Source: Betaproteobacteria bacterium | Lineage (GTDB): Bacteria > Pseudomonadota > Gammaproteobacteria > Burkholderiales > Casimicrobiaceae | Reading direction: 5' to 3' | DNA length: 64,000 nt | Assembly: GCA_016192065.1 (NCBI GenBank) | Contig: JACPUX010000077.1 | Span: 90,639-154,638, forward strand | In this document: positions 54,105 to 63,373 of the stretch, piece after piece | Position numbering within the stretch: the stretch's first letter is position 1 | How the letters are laid out: each line of letters begins with the position of its first letter | Notes under the pieces: generated by a model | Database searches by the model: none | Seen by the model: the letters and a program-made list of their open reading frames with translations, nothing else | What the model was told of the DNA's origin: nothing | Program-made: the position numbers and the translations under genes

Positions 54105-55625
54105 TTAGAAGAAGCCCAGCTTCTTCGGGCTATAGCTCACCAACAGATTCTTGGTCTGCTGGTAGTGATCGAGCATCATCTTGTGATTTTCACGCCCGAT
54201 GCCGGACTGCTTGTAGCCCCCGAAGGCTGCATGCGCCGGGTAGAGGTGGTAGCAGTTGGTCCACACGCGGCCTGCTTGAATGGCTCGCCCGAACCGATAG
54301 GCGCGATTGCCGTCGCGCGTCCACAAGCCGGCTCCGAGCCCGTACTTGCTATCGTTGGCAATAGCCAGCGCTTCGGCATCATCTTTGAAAGTCGTCACCG
54401 AAACCACCGGCCCGAAAATCTCTTCCTGGAAAATGCGCATGCGATTGTGACCCTTGAACACCGTGGGCTTGATGTAAAAGCCTTCGGAGATTTCGCCGCC
54501 GTGCTGGGCTCGTTCCCCGCCCGCGAGGATGCGCGCACCTTCCGATCGGCCGATGTCGATGTAGGAGAGAATCTTCTCCATCTGTTCGGTCGAAGCCTGG
54601 GCGCCGATCATGGTGTCGGTATCCAAAGGGTTGCCTTGCTTGATCGCGGCGACCCTTTGCAACGCGCGTTCCGTGAAGCGATCGTAAAGCGACTCTTGAA
54701 TGAGGGCCCGGGACGGGCAGGTGCAGACCTCGCCCTGGTTGAGCGCGAACATCACGAAGCCTTCGATCGCCTTGTCGAGAAACTCGTCATCGGCCGCGGC
54801 GACATCGTCGAAGAAGACATTGGGAGATTTGCCGCCCAGCTCCAGCGTCACCGGAATCAGGTTCTGCGCGGCGTACTGCATGATCAATCGCCCGGTCGTG
54901 GTCTCGCCGGTGAAGGCGATTTTGGCGATGCGGTTGCTCGAGGCCAGTGGTTTGCCGGCTTCTAGTCCGAAGCCATTGACGACGTTCAGCACCCCCGGCG
55001 GCAGCAGATCGGCGATCAGTTCGAGCACCACAAGAATTCCGATTGGCGTTTGCTCGGCCGGCTTGAGCACCACGCAGTTGCCGGCCGCCAATGCGGGGGC
55101 GAGCTTCCAGGCGGCCATCAGGATGGGGAAGTTCCAGGGAATGATCTGTCCGACCACCCCCAGCGGCTCGTGAAAATGGTAGGCGACGGTGCTGTCGTCG
55201 AGCTCGGCCAGCGCCCCTTCCTGACCGCGCATGCAGGCGGCGAAGTAGCGGAAATGATCGATCGCCAGGGGAATGTCCGCGGCCAGAGTCTCGCGTATCG
55301 GCTTGCCGTTGTCGATCGCCTCGACATAGGCGATGGTTTCGAGATTCTGCTCCATGCGGTCGGCGATGCGATTGAGCACAATCGCCCGCTCCGTCGCCGA
55401 GGTCCGTCCCCAGGCGTCTTTCGCGGCGTGCGCGGCGTCGAGGGCGAGTTCGACGTCCTCCTCGGTCGAGCGGGCCGCCTGACAAAAGGCCTTCCCGGTG
55501 ATCGGGCTGAGGTTGTCGAAATACTGCCCACGTACTGGCGCAACCCACTTGCCCCCGATGAAGTTGTCGTAGCGGGCCTTGAATGCATATTTGGCCCCCG
55601 CTTGGCCAGGTAAGGCGTACTGCAT
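54105..55625 (-). CDS. NAD-dependent aldehyde dehydrogenase (ExaC/AcoD-like)
   Basis: A 506-residue class 3 aldehyde dehydrogenase. The cofactor-binding region shows [21 protein letters not shown], the general base Glu is in LELGGKSPN, and the nucleophilic Cys lies in [11 protein letters not shown]. The sequence resembles ExaC/AcoD enzymes that oxidise acetaldehyde and related aldehydes. AAGGAG precedes the ATG at 55625, and a sigma-54 promoter lies 42 bp further upstream. It should remove aldehydes made by the PQQ alcohol dehydrogenase at 57508-59286. Confidence 0.93.
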   Translation of the reverse strand: MQYALPGQAGAKYAFKARYDNFIGGKWVAPVRGQYFDNLSPITGKAFCQAARSTEEDVELALDAAHAAKDAWGRTSATERAIVLNRIADRMEQNLETIAYVEAIDNGKPIRETLAADIPLAIDHFRYFAACMRGQEGALAELDDSTVAYHFHEPLGVVGQIIPWNFPILMAAWKLAPALAAGNCVVLKPAEQTPIGILVVLELIADLLPPGVLNVVNGFGLEAGKPLASSNRIAKIAFTGETTTGRLIMQYAAQNLIPVTLELGGKSPNVFFDDVAAADDEFLDKAIEGFVMFALNQGEVCTCPSRALIQESLYDRFTERALQRVAAIKQGNPLDTDTMIGAQASTEQMEKILSYIDIGRSEGARILAGGERAQHGGEISEGFYIKPTVFKGHNRMRIFQEEIFGPVVSVTTFKDDAEALAIANDSKYGLGAGLWTRDGNRAYRFGRAIQAGRVWTNCYHLYPAHAAFGGYKQSGIGRENHKMMLDHYQQTKNLLVSYSPKKLGFF

Positions 55626-55666
55626 GTCGATCTCCTTGAGTGTTGGCACATGACCGGTGCCTCCAT

Positions 55667-55682
55667 TGCAATCGTCATGCCA
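55667..55682 (-). promoter_or_regulatory. Sigma-54 promoter of the aldehyde dehydrogenase gene
   Basis: On the minus strand TGGCATG-ACGA-TTGCA matches the -24/-12 consensus with correct spacing. The predicted transcript leader is about 30 nt. Confidence 0.82.
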
Positions 55683-55862
55683 TCGCGCCTGCGCCGTGGT
55701 CCAAGAGACCATGGCGTCACGGCGGGACCCCGGGGCGTCGACATTGGCGCTGCGCCGCTGCGCCAGCGCGCAGCACTTGCTCAAGCCTGGAGCGCTGTTT
55801 GTGCCAGTGCGGCTCAGCGGTCACGCGCAGGCGTCCGGTACGGTTTGTGCAAGAGCAAGCGC

Positions 55863-57344
55863 ATGAGTTGGGAGGCCATCGATGGTTTCGCCGCAATCCG
55901 TGAGTCCTGGGTCCGCTGCCGGGCGGCCGGACTCGCCGCGACCTGGGTTCCACCGCTGCGTTACCTGAGGCCGGAGCAACCCGAAGGCGCGCCCTCGCCC
56001 GAACTCGGCGAGATCCTGGCGCGGGCCGAGCAACTCTTTCGCTGCCTGGCCCAGCAGCCAGCGCTACTGCTCATCGCCGATGCGCAGGCTTGCCTGCGGG
56101 CCAGTCTGGGCGCCCCGTCGCTGCGTCGGAGCGCCGCTCGCATCGGCGCGCTGCCTGGCGCTGAATGGTCGGAGACCGGTCGCGGCACCAACGCGATCGC
56201 CATGGCCTTGCACAGCGGCGGCACCGCGCAGGTCTTGGGCGCCCAACATTACCTCGATTGCCTCAAGGACTGGAGTGGCGCCGCCACGCCTTTGGGCAAA
56301 GGCCTAGGGGTGCTGGCTCTGTATGTCCAGGGCTCCAAACTGCATCCCAGCGCGCCGCTGCTGCTGGAAACCTGCGTCGCCCCAGGTACCAATGATGCCG
56401 ACGCGGTGGCGCCGACGCTTGGGCCGGGGCCCCTGCCTTTGGATGGCCTCGCCCTGGGCGACCGGCGCATGGCCGCGGCGGTCAGCCGCGCCAAGCGTAT
56501 CCTCGGCCGCGACATCCCTTTGCTCGTTCAAGGTGAAACCGGCACCGGCAAAGAGGTCTTCGCGCGCGCCTTTCATCGTTCCGGGCCACGCGCCCAAGGC
56601 CCGTTCGTGGCCGTCAATTGCGCGGCGATTCCAGCCCCCTTGATCGAAGCGGAACTCTTCGGCCATGTCGAGGGCGCTTTTTCCGGGGCGCGCCGTGAAG
56701 GTGCTCCAGGAAAGCTGCGCCTGGCGAGCGGCGGGACGCTTTTTCTCGACGAGATTGGCGACATGCCCCTGGCGCTGCAGGCGGTGCTGTTGCGCGTGCT
56801 CGAAACCCGGCGGGTCACCGCCCTGGGTGACAGCGCAGAACACTCGGTCGATGTGTCCTTACTATGCGCGAGCCATCAACCGCTGCGCGCTTTGGTCGAT
56901 CAAGGGTGCTTCCGCGGCGACCTGTATTTCCGTCTATCCGGCCTGACCGTGGAACTGCCGCCACTGCGAGAACGCGAAGATTTCGCCCGCATCGCCCAGG
57001 ACATCTTGGACGAAGAATCGCCTTTGAAGCCTTTGCGGCTCAGCACCGAGGCCCAGGCACGGCTGGCGGCACGCCCTTGGCCGGGCAACGTGCGCGAGCT
57101 GCGCAACTGCCTGCGCCTGGCGGCCGCTCTGGCCAATTCCCCCGGTGAACTGCCCTGGTCGGGCTTTGAGGAGCCGACCGTCGCACCCCTGGGCGGACTT
57201 GGGCAAGGCCCACAGTCCTTGCGCGAAGCCGAGCGTCAATGGGCTCTGGCCGCGGTAGCGAGGCATCAGGGCAACATCTCGGCGGCGGCGCGCGAACTGC
57301 GCATCACCCGCACGACGCTTTATCGCAAACTACGCGGCCACTAA
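55863..57344 (+). CDS. AcoR-type sigma-54 activator with GAFSGA loop
   Basis: A 493-residue enhancer-binding protein, shorter than its relative at 44056-46047 because the N-terminal sensor region is reduced (about 200 residues, with TGRGTNAIAMALHSGGTAQVLG). The AAA+ domain has Walker A GETGTGKE and Walker B GGTLFLDEIGDM, but the sigma-54 contact loop reads GAFSGA instead of GAFTGA. The C-terminal helix-turn-helix is NISAAARELRITRTTLYRKL, close to that of the other activator. It is divergent from the aldehyde dehydrogenase and convergent with the PQQ dehydrogenase, so it is a likely regulator of both. Confidence 0.9.
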   Translation: MSWEAIDGFAAIRESWVRCRAAGLAATWVPPLRYLRPEQPEGAPSPELGEILARAEQLFRCLAQQPALLLIADAQACLRASLGAPSLRRSAARIGALPGAEWSETGRGTNAIAMALHSGGTAQVLGAQHYLDCLKDWSGAATPLGKGLGVLALYVQGSKLHPSAPLLLETCVAPGTNDADAVAPTLGPGPLPLDGLALGDRRMAAAVSRAKRILGRDIPLLVQGETGTGKEVFARAFHRSGPRAQGPFVAVNCAAIPAPLIEAELFGHVEGAFSGARREGAPGKLRLASGGTLFLDEIGDMPLALQAVLLRVLETRRVTALGDSAEHSVDVSLLCASHQPLRALVDQGCFRGDLYFRLSGLTVELPPLREREDFARIAQDILDEESPLKPLRLSTEAQARLAARPWPGNVRELRNCLRLAAALANSPGELPWSGFEEPTVAPLGGLGQGPQSLREAERQWALAAVARHQGNISAAARELRITRTTLYRKLRGH

Positions 57345-57456
57345 CACCAGCGCGCGGCGCCCCCAGAGCGAACCCGGGAGCGCGTTTCTCTGCGCGGCTG
57401 CGGACGCCAAGGTGCGGTCTGCGGTGGGCCTGCTCGCGGCGCGCGGACGCGCCAAG

Positions 57457-57484
57457 AAAAAAAGCGGGGCGCCGCGCGCCCCGC
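57457..57484 (-). terminator. Rho-independent terminator of the PQQ dehydrogenase gene
   Basis: Perfect 9-bp arms GCGGGGCGC / GCGCCCCGC with a 3-nt loop (57464-57484), followed on the minus strand by seven T residues (57457-57463). It lies 24 bp past the dehydrogenase stop and also faces the end of the convergent activator gene. Confidence 0.92.
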
Positions 57485-57507
57485 AAATCACTCACGAGAA
57501 GATCCGC

Positions 57508-59286
57508 TCAGGATTTGTGCAGCTTGAACACCCAGACCGAACCGCCTTGCTCAAGAAAATTCACACGCTTGGCGACATCCCCGCCCCAGAGCGGCACCGC
57601 GCCGCCCCAGCCGGACACCACCGCCAGGTACTGCTCGCCATCCTGATCCCAAGTGATCGGGGGCGCGACCACGCCGCTGCCGGTTTGGAACTGCCAGAGT
57701 TCCTTGCCGCTCTTGGCATCCACCGCCTTGAGGTGACCCTCGGGAGTGCCGTAGAAGACCAGTCCGCCGCCGGTGGCCAGAGCGCCGCCCCAAAGTGGCG
57801 CGTAGTTCTTGATCTCCCAGGCGATCTTGCCGCTGACCGGGTCGACGGCACGCATCACGCCGATATAGTCGTCATGCAAAGGCTTGATGGTAAAGCCCGC
57901 GCCCAGGTAGGCAGCACCTTTCTTGTACACCACGGGCTCGTTCCAGATCTCCATGCCCCACTCGTTGGCCGGCACATAGAACAGGCCGGTCTGCGGGCTA
58001 AACGCCATGGGTTGCTGATTTTTGCCGCCGAGGAAGGAAGGCGCGGAGAACACCGATTGGCCCTTCTTGGCGTCGGCTGCGGCGCTGGGGTCGCCGGGGC
58101 GATTTTCGGCGACGTATACCGGCCGGCCGGTCTTGAGGTCGATGCTCGAAGCCCAGGTGATCTTGTTGACGAAGGGAAAGGCATTGAGCAGCTTGCCGTT
58201 GCCACGGTCGAGCACATAGAAGAAGCCGTTGCGGTCGGCCTTGCCGCCAGCTTTGACGGTCTTGCCGTCTTTGCCTTTCCAGTCGAACGCCACGAACTCG
58301 TTCACGCCGTCGAAATCCCAGCCGTCATGCGGCGTGGTCTGATAGTGCCAGGCGATTTTGCCGGTGTCAGCGTCGATGGCCACGGTCGAGCACGAGTAGA
58401 GATTGTCGCCGGGGCGCAGGTGGCTGTTCCAAGGCGCGGGGTTGCCGGTTCCAACAAAGATCAGGTTGGTGTCCGGATCGTAGGTGAAGTTGTTCCAGGT
58501 GGCCGCGCCGCCGGTCTTCCACAAATCACCCGGCCACGAGGCGTTGGTCACGCCACTGACGCCGCCCTCAGTCTTGCTGCCGTCGGCCCCGTATCTGTAG
58601 CCCATGTGGCCTTCGACCGTCGGCCTCGTCCAAACCAGCTTGCCGGTCTTGGCGTCGCGCGCCTCGACCCGTCCGATGGCCCCGAACTCGCCGCCCGAAA
58701 TCCCGGTGACGACCAGTCCTTTGACGATCACCGGGGCAGCGGACAAGGAATGGCCGGCGGAGTATTCGTCGACCTTTTCTTTCCAGACCAGCTTGCCGGT
58801 GTCTTGTTCGAAAGCCAGGAGCTGCGCGTCAAGGGTGCCGAAGATCACCAAGTTGCCATACAGCGCGGCGCCGCGGTTGACTACGTCGCAACAGGGCATG
58901 ATGCCGTCGGGCAGGCGATGTTCGTATTTCCAGAGCTTCCTGCCGGTTTTCACGTCGATGGCAAAGAGCCGGCTGTAGGATGCGGTGACGAACATCTTGC
59001 CGTTGTGGACCAGGGGCTGCGACTCCTGGCCGCGCTGTTTCTCGCCGCCGAAGCTCATGGACCACACCGGAACCAGGCCCTTGACGGTCTTGGTGTTGAT
59101 TTTGGCCAGCGGACTGAAGCGCTGGCCCTGTGTGCCCAGACCCGCGGTAACGACATCGTGAGTCGTCCGGGCATCATTGAGAATATCGGCATCGCTCACC
59201 ACCGCCGAGGCGCTACCCCAGGCGAGCAAACTCACCATCACGATTGCCACGCCCACGCGCGGCTCGACTCCCACCCTCTGTTTCAT
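57508..59286 (-). CDS. PQQ-dependent alcohol dehydrogenase, lanthanide-type (PedH/XoxF-like signature)
   Basis: A 592-residue periplasmic quinoprotein with a signal peptide and an eight-bladed propeller. The adjacent cysteines C132-C133 (MPCCDVV) form the usual disulfide at PQQ. Metal ligands are E200 (GGEFG), N282 (GTGNPAP), catalytic D324, and a second aspartate D326 in [10 protein letters not shown]. An Asp two residues after the catalytic Asp marks lanthanide-dependent enzymes (XoxF, PedH); calcium enzymes have Ala or Ser there. Start at 59286 has GAGAAGG upstream. Electrons would pass to the cytochrome c-550. A sigma-54 promoter and a strong terminator bound this single-gene unit. Confidence 0.93.
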   Translation of the reverse strand: MKQRVGVEPRVGVAIVMVSLLAWGSASAVVSDADILNDARTTHDVVTAGLGTQGQRFSPLAKINTKTVKGLVPVWSMSFGGEKQRGQESQPLVHNGKMFVTASYSRLFAIDVKTGRKLWKYEHRLPDGIMPCCDVVNRGAALYGNLVIFGTLDAQLLAFEQDTGKLVWKEKVDEYSAGHSLSAAPVIVKGLVVTGISGGEFGAIGRVEARDAKTGKLVWTRPTVEGHMGYRYGADGSKTEGGVSGVTNASWPGDLWKTGGAATWNNFTYDPDTNLIFVGTGNPAPWNSHLRPGDNLYSCSTVAIDADTGKIAWHYQTTPHDGWDFDGVNEFVAFDWKGKDGKTVKAGGKADRNGFFYVLDRGNGKLLNAFPFVNKITWASSIDLKTGRPVYVAENRPGDPSAAADAKKGQSVFSAPSFLGGKNQQPMAFSPQTGLFYVPANEWGMEIWNEPVVYKKGAAYLGAGFTIKPLHDDYIGVMRAVDPVSGKIAWEIKNYAPLWGGALATGGGLVFYGTPEGHLKAVDAKSGKELWQFQTGSGVVAPPITWDQDGEQYLAVVSGWGGAVPLWGGDVAKRVNFLEQGGSVWVFKLHKS

Positions 59287-59420
59287 GGCCTTCTCTCCAA
59301 TTATGTTCGGATTCTGCCGGACGTTGAATCGTGCAAGTCCATCGGCACCCGGAACGCCCCTTCCGCTTGCGCGGACTGGCCGACTGATCGAGCCGTGCGA
59401 GCCTCGATCGTAGCTGGCCG

Positions 59421-59436
59421 AGCAATTCGCATGCCA
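59421..59436 (-). promoter_or_regulatory. Sigma-54 promoter of the PQQ dehydrogenase gene
   Basis: On the minus strand TGGCATG-CGAA-TTGCT matches the -24/-12 consensus with correct spacing. The dehydrogenase start codon is about 135 bp downstream. Confidence 0.82.
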
Positions 59437-59621
59437 CGCGGTAAACACGCGTTGGCGCGCAGCGAGATCAAGGCCGACCCGGAAGGTACGGCGGAGCCGC
59501 CTCGCGGAGAATTGTTTCCTGTTGCCCGCAGCACTGTCTCACAAATCACCACCTGCTCCATTCCTGAGCAGCGCGCGTGGCGCGACCAGTCACTTCGCGG
59601 GCCTTGCGCACGAATCGGCAT

Positions 59622-59637
59622 TGGCATGCCGCTTGCT
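59622..59637 (+). promoter_or_regulatory. Sigma-54 promoter of the TonB-dependent receptor gene
   Basis: TGGCATG-CCGC-TTGCT on the plus strand has the same -24 as three other promoters in this region and correct spacing. It is 286 bp upstream of the receptor start codon, a long but possible leader. Confidence 0.72.
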
Positions 59638-59922
59638 CGATACCTGGGACCTGTTCATCACCCAGGTTTCGCGCACCATGATCGCGCCTCGGCTTCGCTG
59701 GACCTTTGCTTGCATGCGCCTCGGCGGACCGCTAGCGAGTGCCGCCGCTGGCCAAGAAGGTTCGAGCGAGCGCCGATCGAGGCGGTGGCGACGAATGCAA
59801 TCGCGACGCGCAGGGGCGGTGTTCCTTGTCCTGGCGTGCGCGATCTCGAAACACGGTTGCGCGTAGGCCTGCCTTGAACCAGCCCTACTTGCCTTCACCA
59901 CAGTTCTTTTGGGGGAATCACC

Positions 59923-62013
59923 ATGCGTCAACTCAAGCACCTGCGCGTGTACCTACTGGCCCTGGCGCTGGGCGTCGAGATCACGCCGGTGCTGGCCGGC
60001 GACGAGGCCGCGCTCGAACCTTTGCTGGTGACCGGCAGCCGGGTCGAGAAGGCAAGTCTCGACTTGCCCGCGTCCGCCAGCGTGCTCGACGATCGGGCGA
60101 TCAGTGAGGGGCAGTTGCGGGTCAACGCATCGGAGGCGCTGGCGCGGGTGCCGGGCTTGAGTGCCGCCAACCGCTACAACTATGCCCAGGATCTGCAAAT
60201 CGTTTCGCGCGGTTTCGGCGCGCGCGCGGCATTCGGCGTGCGCGGCGTGCGTCTGTTCACCGATGGCATCCCGGCGACCATGCCCGACGGCCAGGGGCAA
60301 GCCGCGAGCTTCAACCTCGATTTGGCGGAGCGCATCGAAGTGCTGCGCGGTCCCTATTCGGTGGTCTACGGCAACCACGCCGGCGGAGTGATCCAGCTCT
60401 TCACCCGTGAGCCCGAGGCCGGCGACCGGATCGAAATGCGTGCCACGGGCGGCTCGTACGACACCTGGAAACTCGACGCCAATGCCCAGGGCAGGGTCGG
60501 CGGCTTTGGCTACCTCCTCGACGCCTCACGCTTTTCGACCACCGGCTATCGCGCCCACAGCGCCGTCACCCGCGACCAAGGCTTGGTCAAACTGAGCACC
60601 GCGCTGGAGGATGAGGGCAAGCTCACGCTCATCCTGAATCACCTCGATCAGGACGGCACCCAAGATCCCCTGGGACTCAGTTGGGCATCCTATCAGCACG
60701 ATCCGCGAGGCGTGGAGTCAGTCGCCTTGACCTTCAATACCCGCAAGAGTATCGACCACAGCCAGGTCGGCGCGCATTACGAGCGCGGCTTCGCGGGCGG
60801 CAGACTGGACCTGATCGCTTTCTATGGCGAACGCGGCGTGCTCCAGTTTCAATCGATCCCGCCGGGGCCACAGGCGGCACCGCGGAGCCCTGGGGGCGTG
60901 ATCGATTTCGCGCGCGCTTTCGGCGGCGTCGACGCGCGCTGGAGCCACACCGTCGCCGTGGACGCGGGCAAGTTCTCGACCACCGTAGGTCTTGATGTAC
61001 AGCGCTCACGCGACGACCGCCAGGGCTACCAGAATTTCGTCGGCACTGAACTGGGCGTGTTGGGCGCGCTTCGGCGCAACGAAGTCGATCGCGTCACCAG
61101 TATCGACCCCTACCTGCAACTCGAATGGGCGCGAGGACCTTGGGCGTTCACCACCGGCCTGCGCCGCAACGACCTCAAGTTCGCCGTCGACGACCGCTAT
61201 TTCGCCAATGGGAACGACAGCGGCGAGGTGCGCTATCGTCAAACCACAGGAATGCTTGGGGCAAGCTTCAAGCTCGGCGCGCACTCCAGCGTTTATGTGG
61301 CGGCCGCGAAAGGCCTGGAATCCCCGACGCTCAACGAGCTCTTTTACTCCGGCAGCGGCGGCGGCTTCAACTTCGGGCTCAAGGCGGCGCGCAGCAAGCA
61401 TCTCGAAGCCGGGTTGAAGGCCCTGATCGCCAAGGGAGTGCGCGTGGAATTGGCGGCCTATGAAGTGCGCACCAGCGACGAGTTGATCGTGGACACCGCC
61501 ACCGGCGGTCGCACCAGCTATCGCAACGCCGCGCGCACCTTGCGCCAGGGGGTCGAAACTTCGCTCCAGACGCAACTCCCCGCCGGATTCTCGGCCAGCT
61601 TGGCCCTCTCGGCGGGGCGCGCTGTTTACGACGCTCCGTTCAGCACCCCGACCGGCGTCATCGAGGCGGGCCGACGCATGCCGGCGGTACCCGCGATCAG
61701 CGGTTTCGCCGAATTCGCGTGGCGCGACTCGGCCACGGGACGCTTCGCCGCGGTCGAGATCCACGGGCGCGGCCGGCTCGAAGTCGAAGACTCCAACGCG
61801 GCACCGCCAGCGCCGGGTTTTGCCAGCCTCAGCGTGCGTGCTGGCACCGAGTTCCGGATCGCGGGCTGGGTGGCTTCGCCCTTCCTGCGCGTGGACAATG
61901 TCTTCGACCGCCAGTACGTTGGCTCCGTGATCGTCGGCGAAAGCAATCGCCGTTACTATGAACCGGCACCGGGTTTGAGCTTTTTGGCCGGAATCCAGGT
62001 CCGCTCGCGCTAG
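59923..62013 (+). CDS. pqqU: TonB-dependent outer-membrane receptor, PqqU (YncD)-like
   Basis: A 696-residue receptor with a signal peptide, a plug domain (residues 40-150) and a 22-strand barrel. The plug contains FGVRGVRLFTDGIPATMPDGQ, which closely resembles E. coli YncD, recently shown to be the PQQ receptor PqqU. GGGGG lies seven bases before the ATG. The divergent neighbour is a PQQ enzyme and both have sigma-54 promoters, so uptake of external PQQ is the favoured role. Lanthanide-chelate uptake is the main alternative, given the lanthanide-type dehydrogenase. The C-terminal residue is Arg rather than the usual aromatic. Confidence 0.8.
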   Translation: MRQLKHLRVYLLALALGVEITPVLAGDEAALEPLLVTGSRVEKASLDLPASASVLDDRAISEGQLRVNASEALARVPGLSAANRYNYAQDLQIVSRGFGARAAFGVRGVRLFTDGIPATMPDGQGQAASFNLDLAERIEVLRGPYSVVYGNHAGGVIQLFTREPEAGDRIEMRATGGSYDTWKLDANAQGRVGGFGYLLDASRFSTTGYRAHSAVTRDQGLVKLSTALEDEGKLTLILNHLDQDGTQDPLGLSWASYQHDPRGVESVALTFNTRKSIDHSQVGAHYERGFAGGRLDLIAFYGERGVLQFQSIPPGPQAAPRSPGGVIDFARAFGGVDARWSHTVAVDAGKFSTTVGLDVQRSRDDRQGYQNFVGTELGVLGALRRNEVDRVTSIDPYLQLEWARGPWAFTTGLRRNDLKFAVDDRYFANGNDSGEVRYRQTTGMLGASFKLGAHSSVYVAAAKGLESPTLNELFYSGSGGGFNFGLKAARSKHLEAGLKALIAKGVRVELAAYEVRTSDELIVDTATGGRTSYRNAARTLRQGVETSLQTQLPAGFSASLALSAGRAVYDAPFSTPTGVIEAGRRMPAVPAISGFAEFAWRDSATGRFAAVEIHGRGRLEVEDSNAAPPAPGFASLSVRAGTEFRIAGWVASPFLRVDNVFDRQYVGSVIVGESNRRYYEPAPGLSFLAGIQVRSR

Positions 62014-62043
62014 GGAAACGCTACTCAGATCCGCAGCCACGAC

Positions 62044-62796
62044 TCACCAATAGGATTCGACGGTAATCTGCCCCGGCGCCTTTTTTCTGTTCCGCTTGAG
62101 GCCACGACCTTCCAACGCCAGCGTGGTGTCGCGCAACATCTCGGGATTGCCGCAAAGCATGACCTGGGCTTGGGCTGGAACGAGCGTCGCGCCCGCGCCT
62201 TGTTCCAGCCGGCCATCGTCGATCGCCTGCGGAATCCGGCCCGCCAGCGCGCCAGGGGACCGCTCGCGGCTCACCATCGGCAAATAGACGAACCGCCCGG
62301 GATGCACCCGGGAGAAGCCGGCGATGCGCTCGCCGTAAGTGAGCTCCGTCGCTTCGCGCACGGCATGCACCAGCACCACTTTGGCGAAGCGAGCCCAGGG
62401 CTCTTCAGTGCCCAGGATGGACAGGAACGGACCGATGCCCGTGCCGGTCGCCAAGCACCACAGGCTCTCGCCAGCAGGCACCGCGGCCAAGGTGAACAGC
62501 CCGCTGGGGCGGGGCGCCAGGTACACGGCTTCGCCGGGACGCAGTTGCGCGAGCCGTGGCGTGAGCACGCCCTGGGGCAGGGCGATGAAGTAGAATTCCA
62601 GGGGTTGGGTGCCGGGCGAATTGACCAGAGAATAGGGCCGCTCCACGAGTTCCCCGGCCGCATCGTACAGCCCCAGGCGCGCGAACTGGCCGGCCTGGAA
62701 GGGCGGATAGTCCGCGCCGATGTCGATACTGTAGAGCCTCTCAGCCCAGCGTTTGAGCGCCACCACCTCACCTGCGATCCAGTTCTTTTCGGTCAT
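62044..62796 (-). CDS. fpr: Ferredoxin-NADP reductase
   Basis: A 250-residue flavoprotein of the bacterial FNR type. The FAD-binding motif is RPYSLVNSPG, the NADP-binding region is LATGTGIGPFLSIL, and the C-terminus is VESYW. It should exchange electrons between NADPH and ferredoxin or flavodoxin. The start ATG at 62796 overlaps the divergent acetyltransferase start within one CATG. Confidence 0.93.
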   Translation of the reverse strand: MTEKNWIAGEVVALKRWAERLYSIDIGADYPPFQAGQFARLGLYDAAGELVERPYSLVNSPGTQPLEFYFIALPQGVLTPRLAQLRPGEAVYLAPRPSGLFTLAAVPAGESLWCLATGTGIGPFLSILGTEEPWARFAKVVLVHAVREATELTYGERIAGFSRVHPGRFVYLPMVSRERSPGALAGRIPQAIDDGRLEQGAGATLVPAQAQVMLCGNPEMLRDTTLALEGRGLKRNRKKAPGQITVESYW

Positions 62797-63373
62797 GCGC
62801 ACCCCTCGATCCGTCGTGGCAAAGAACATTTCCCGGCCCATTCCTGGTCCCAACCCGGTCTACCTGCGCGTGCCCGCCTCGGCGGACGCTCGCGTCTTCT
62901 GCGCCCAAGTCCGGCTCAGCGCGCCACTGCACCGCCGCTGGGTGGCGCCGCCCGCGACCCCGGCGCGCTTCCGGTCCTGGCTCGGGGACCCCGCCGATCA
63001 GCGGCGCCGGGTCTATCTGGTTTGCCGCCGCGAGGATGACGCTCTGGTGGGGACGTACATCCTTTCGGAAATCGTGCGCGGCCCTTTCCAGACCGCGTTT
63101 CTCGGATATTACGGGTTTCTCCCCCTGGCGCGCCAGGGCCTGATGCGAGCTGGTTTGTCCCTACTGCTGCGCGAGGCATTCCAGAGCCTGGGACTACACC
63201 GCCTCGAGGCCAACATCCAGCCCGGCAACGCGGCCTCCATTGCCTTAGTCAGCGCGGCCGGCTTTCGGCGGGAAGGGTATTCCCGGCGCTATCTCAAGGT
63301 CGCGGGCCGCTGGCGCGACCACGAGCGCTGGGCGCTCCTGGCCGAAGACTGGAAGGTGGCTCGCGGTGGCTGA
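62795..63373 (+). CDS. GNAT-family acetyltransferase
   Basis: A 192-residue RimJ/RimL-type N-acetyltransferase. The fold motifs are ALVGTYILSEIVRG, the acetyl-CoA site region PLARQGLMRAGLSLL and the late motif LEANIQPGNAASIALVSAAG. The substrate is unknown. The ATG at 62795 shares bases with the fpr start on the opposite strand; GTG at 62816 is an alternative start. Confidence 0.85.
   Translation: MRTPRSVVAKNISRPIPGPNPVYLRVPASADARVFCAQVRLSAPLHRRWVAPPATPARFRSWLGDPADQRRRVYLVCRREDDALVGTYILSEIVRGPFQTAFLGYYGFLPLARQGLMRAGLSLLLREAFQSLGLHRLEANIQPGNAASIALVSAAGFRREGYSRRYLKVAGRWRDHERWALLAEDWKVARGG

Larger units (their letters stand above)
59287..59922. other. Divergent control region, PQQ dehydrogenase / TonB receptor
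   Basis: 636 bases with no supported gene. Two sigma-54 promoters point away from each other (59421-59436 leftward, 59622-59637 rightward). The 185 bp between them, which include an inverted repeat TGCTC-N7-GAGCA near 59560-59580, are the natural place for shared activator sites. The receptor leader would be about 270 nt. Confidence 0.7.

Noticed and set aside
54105..55625. The aldehyde dehydrogenase as the missing BoxD
   Set aside because: It is about 40 kb from the box genes, resembles ExaC/AcoD enzymes and has a sigma-54 promoter shared with the alcohol-oxidation genes.
55644..55660. TGGCACATGACCGGTGC as a rightward sigma-54 promoter for the second activator gene
   Set aside because: The GG to GC spacing is two bases too long, which abolishes sigma-54 recognition.
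57412..59877. Plus-strand open frame of 821 codons opposite the PQQ dehydrogenase
   Set aside because: It is the antisense shadow of a high-GC gene with clear conserved motifs on the minus strand; its translation has no recognisable domain.
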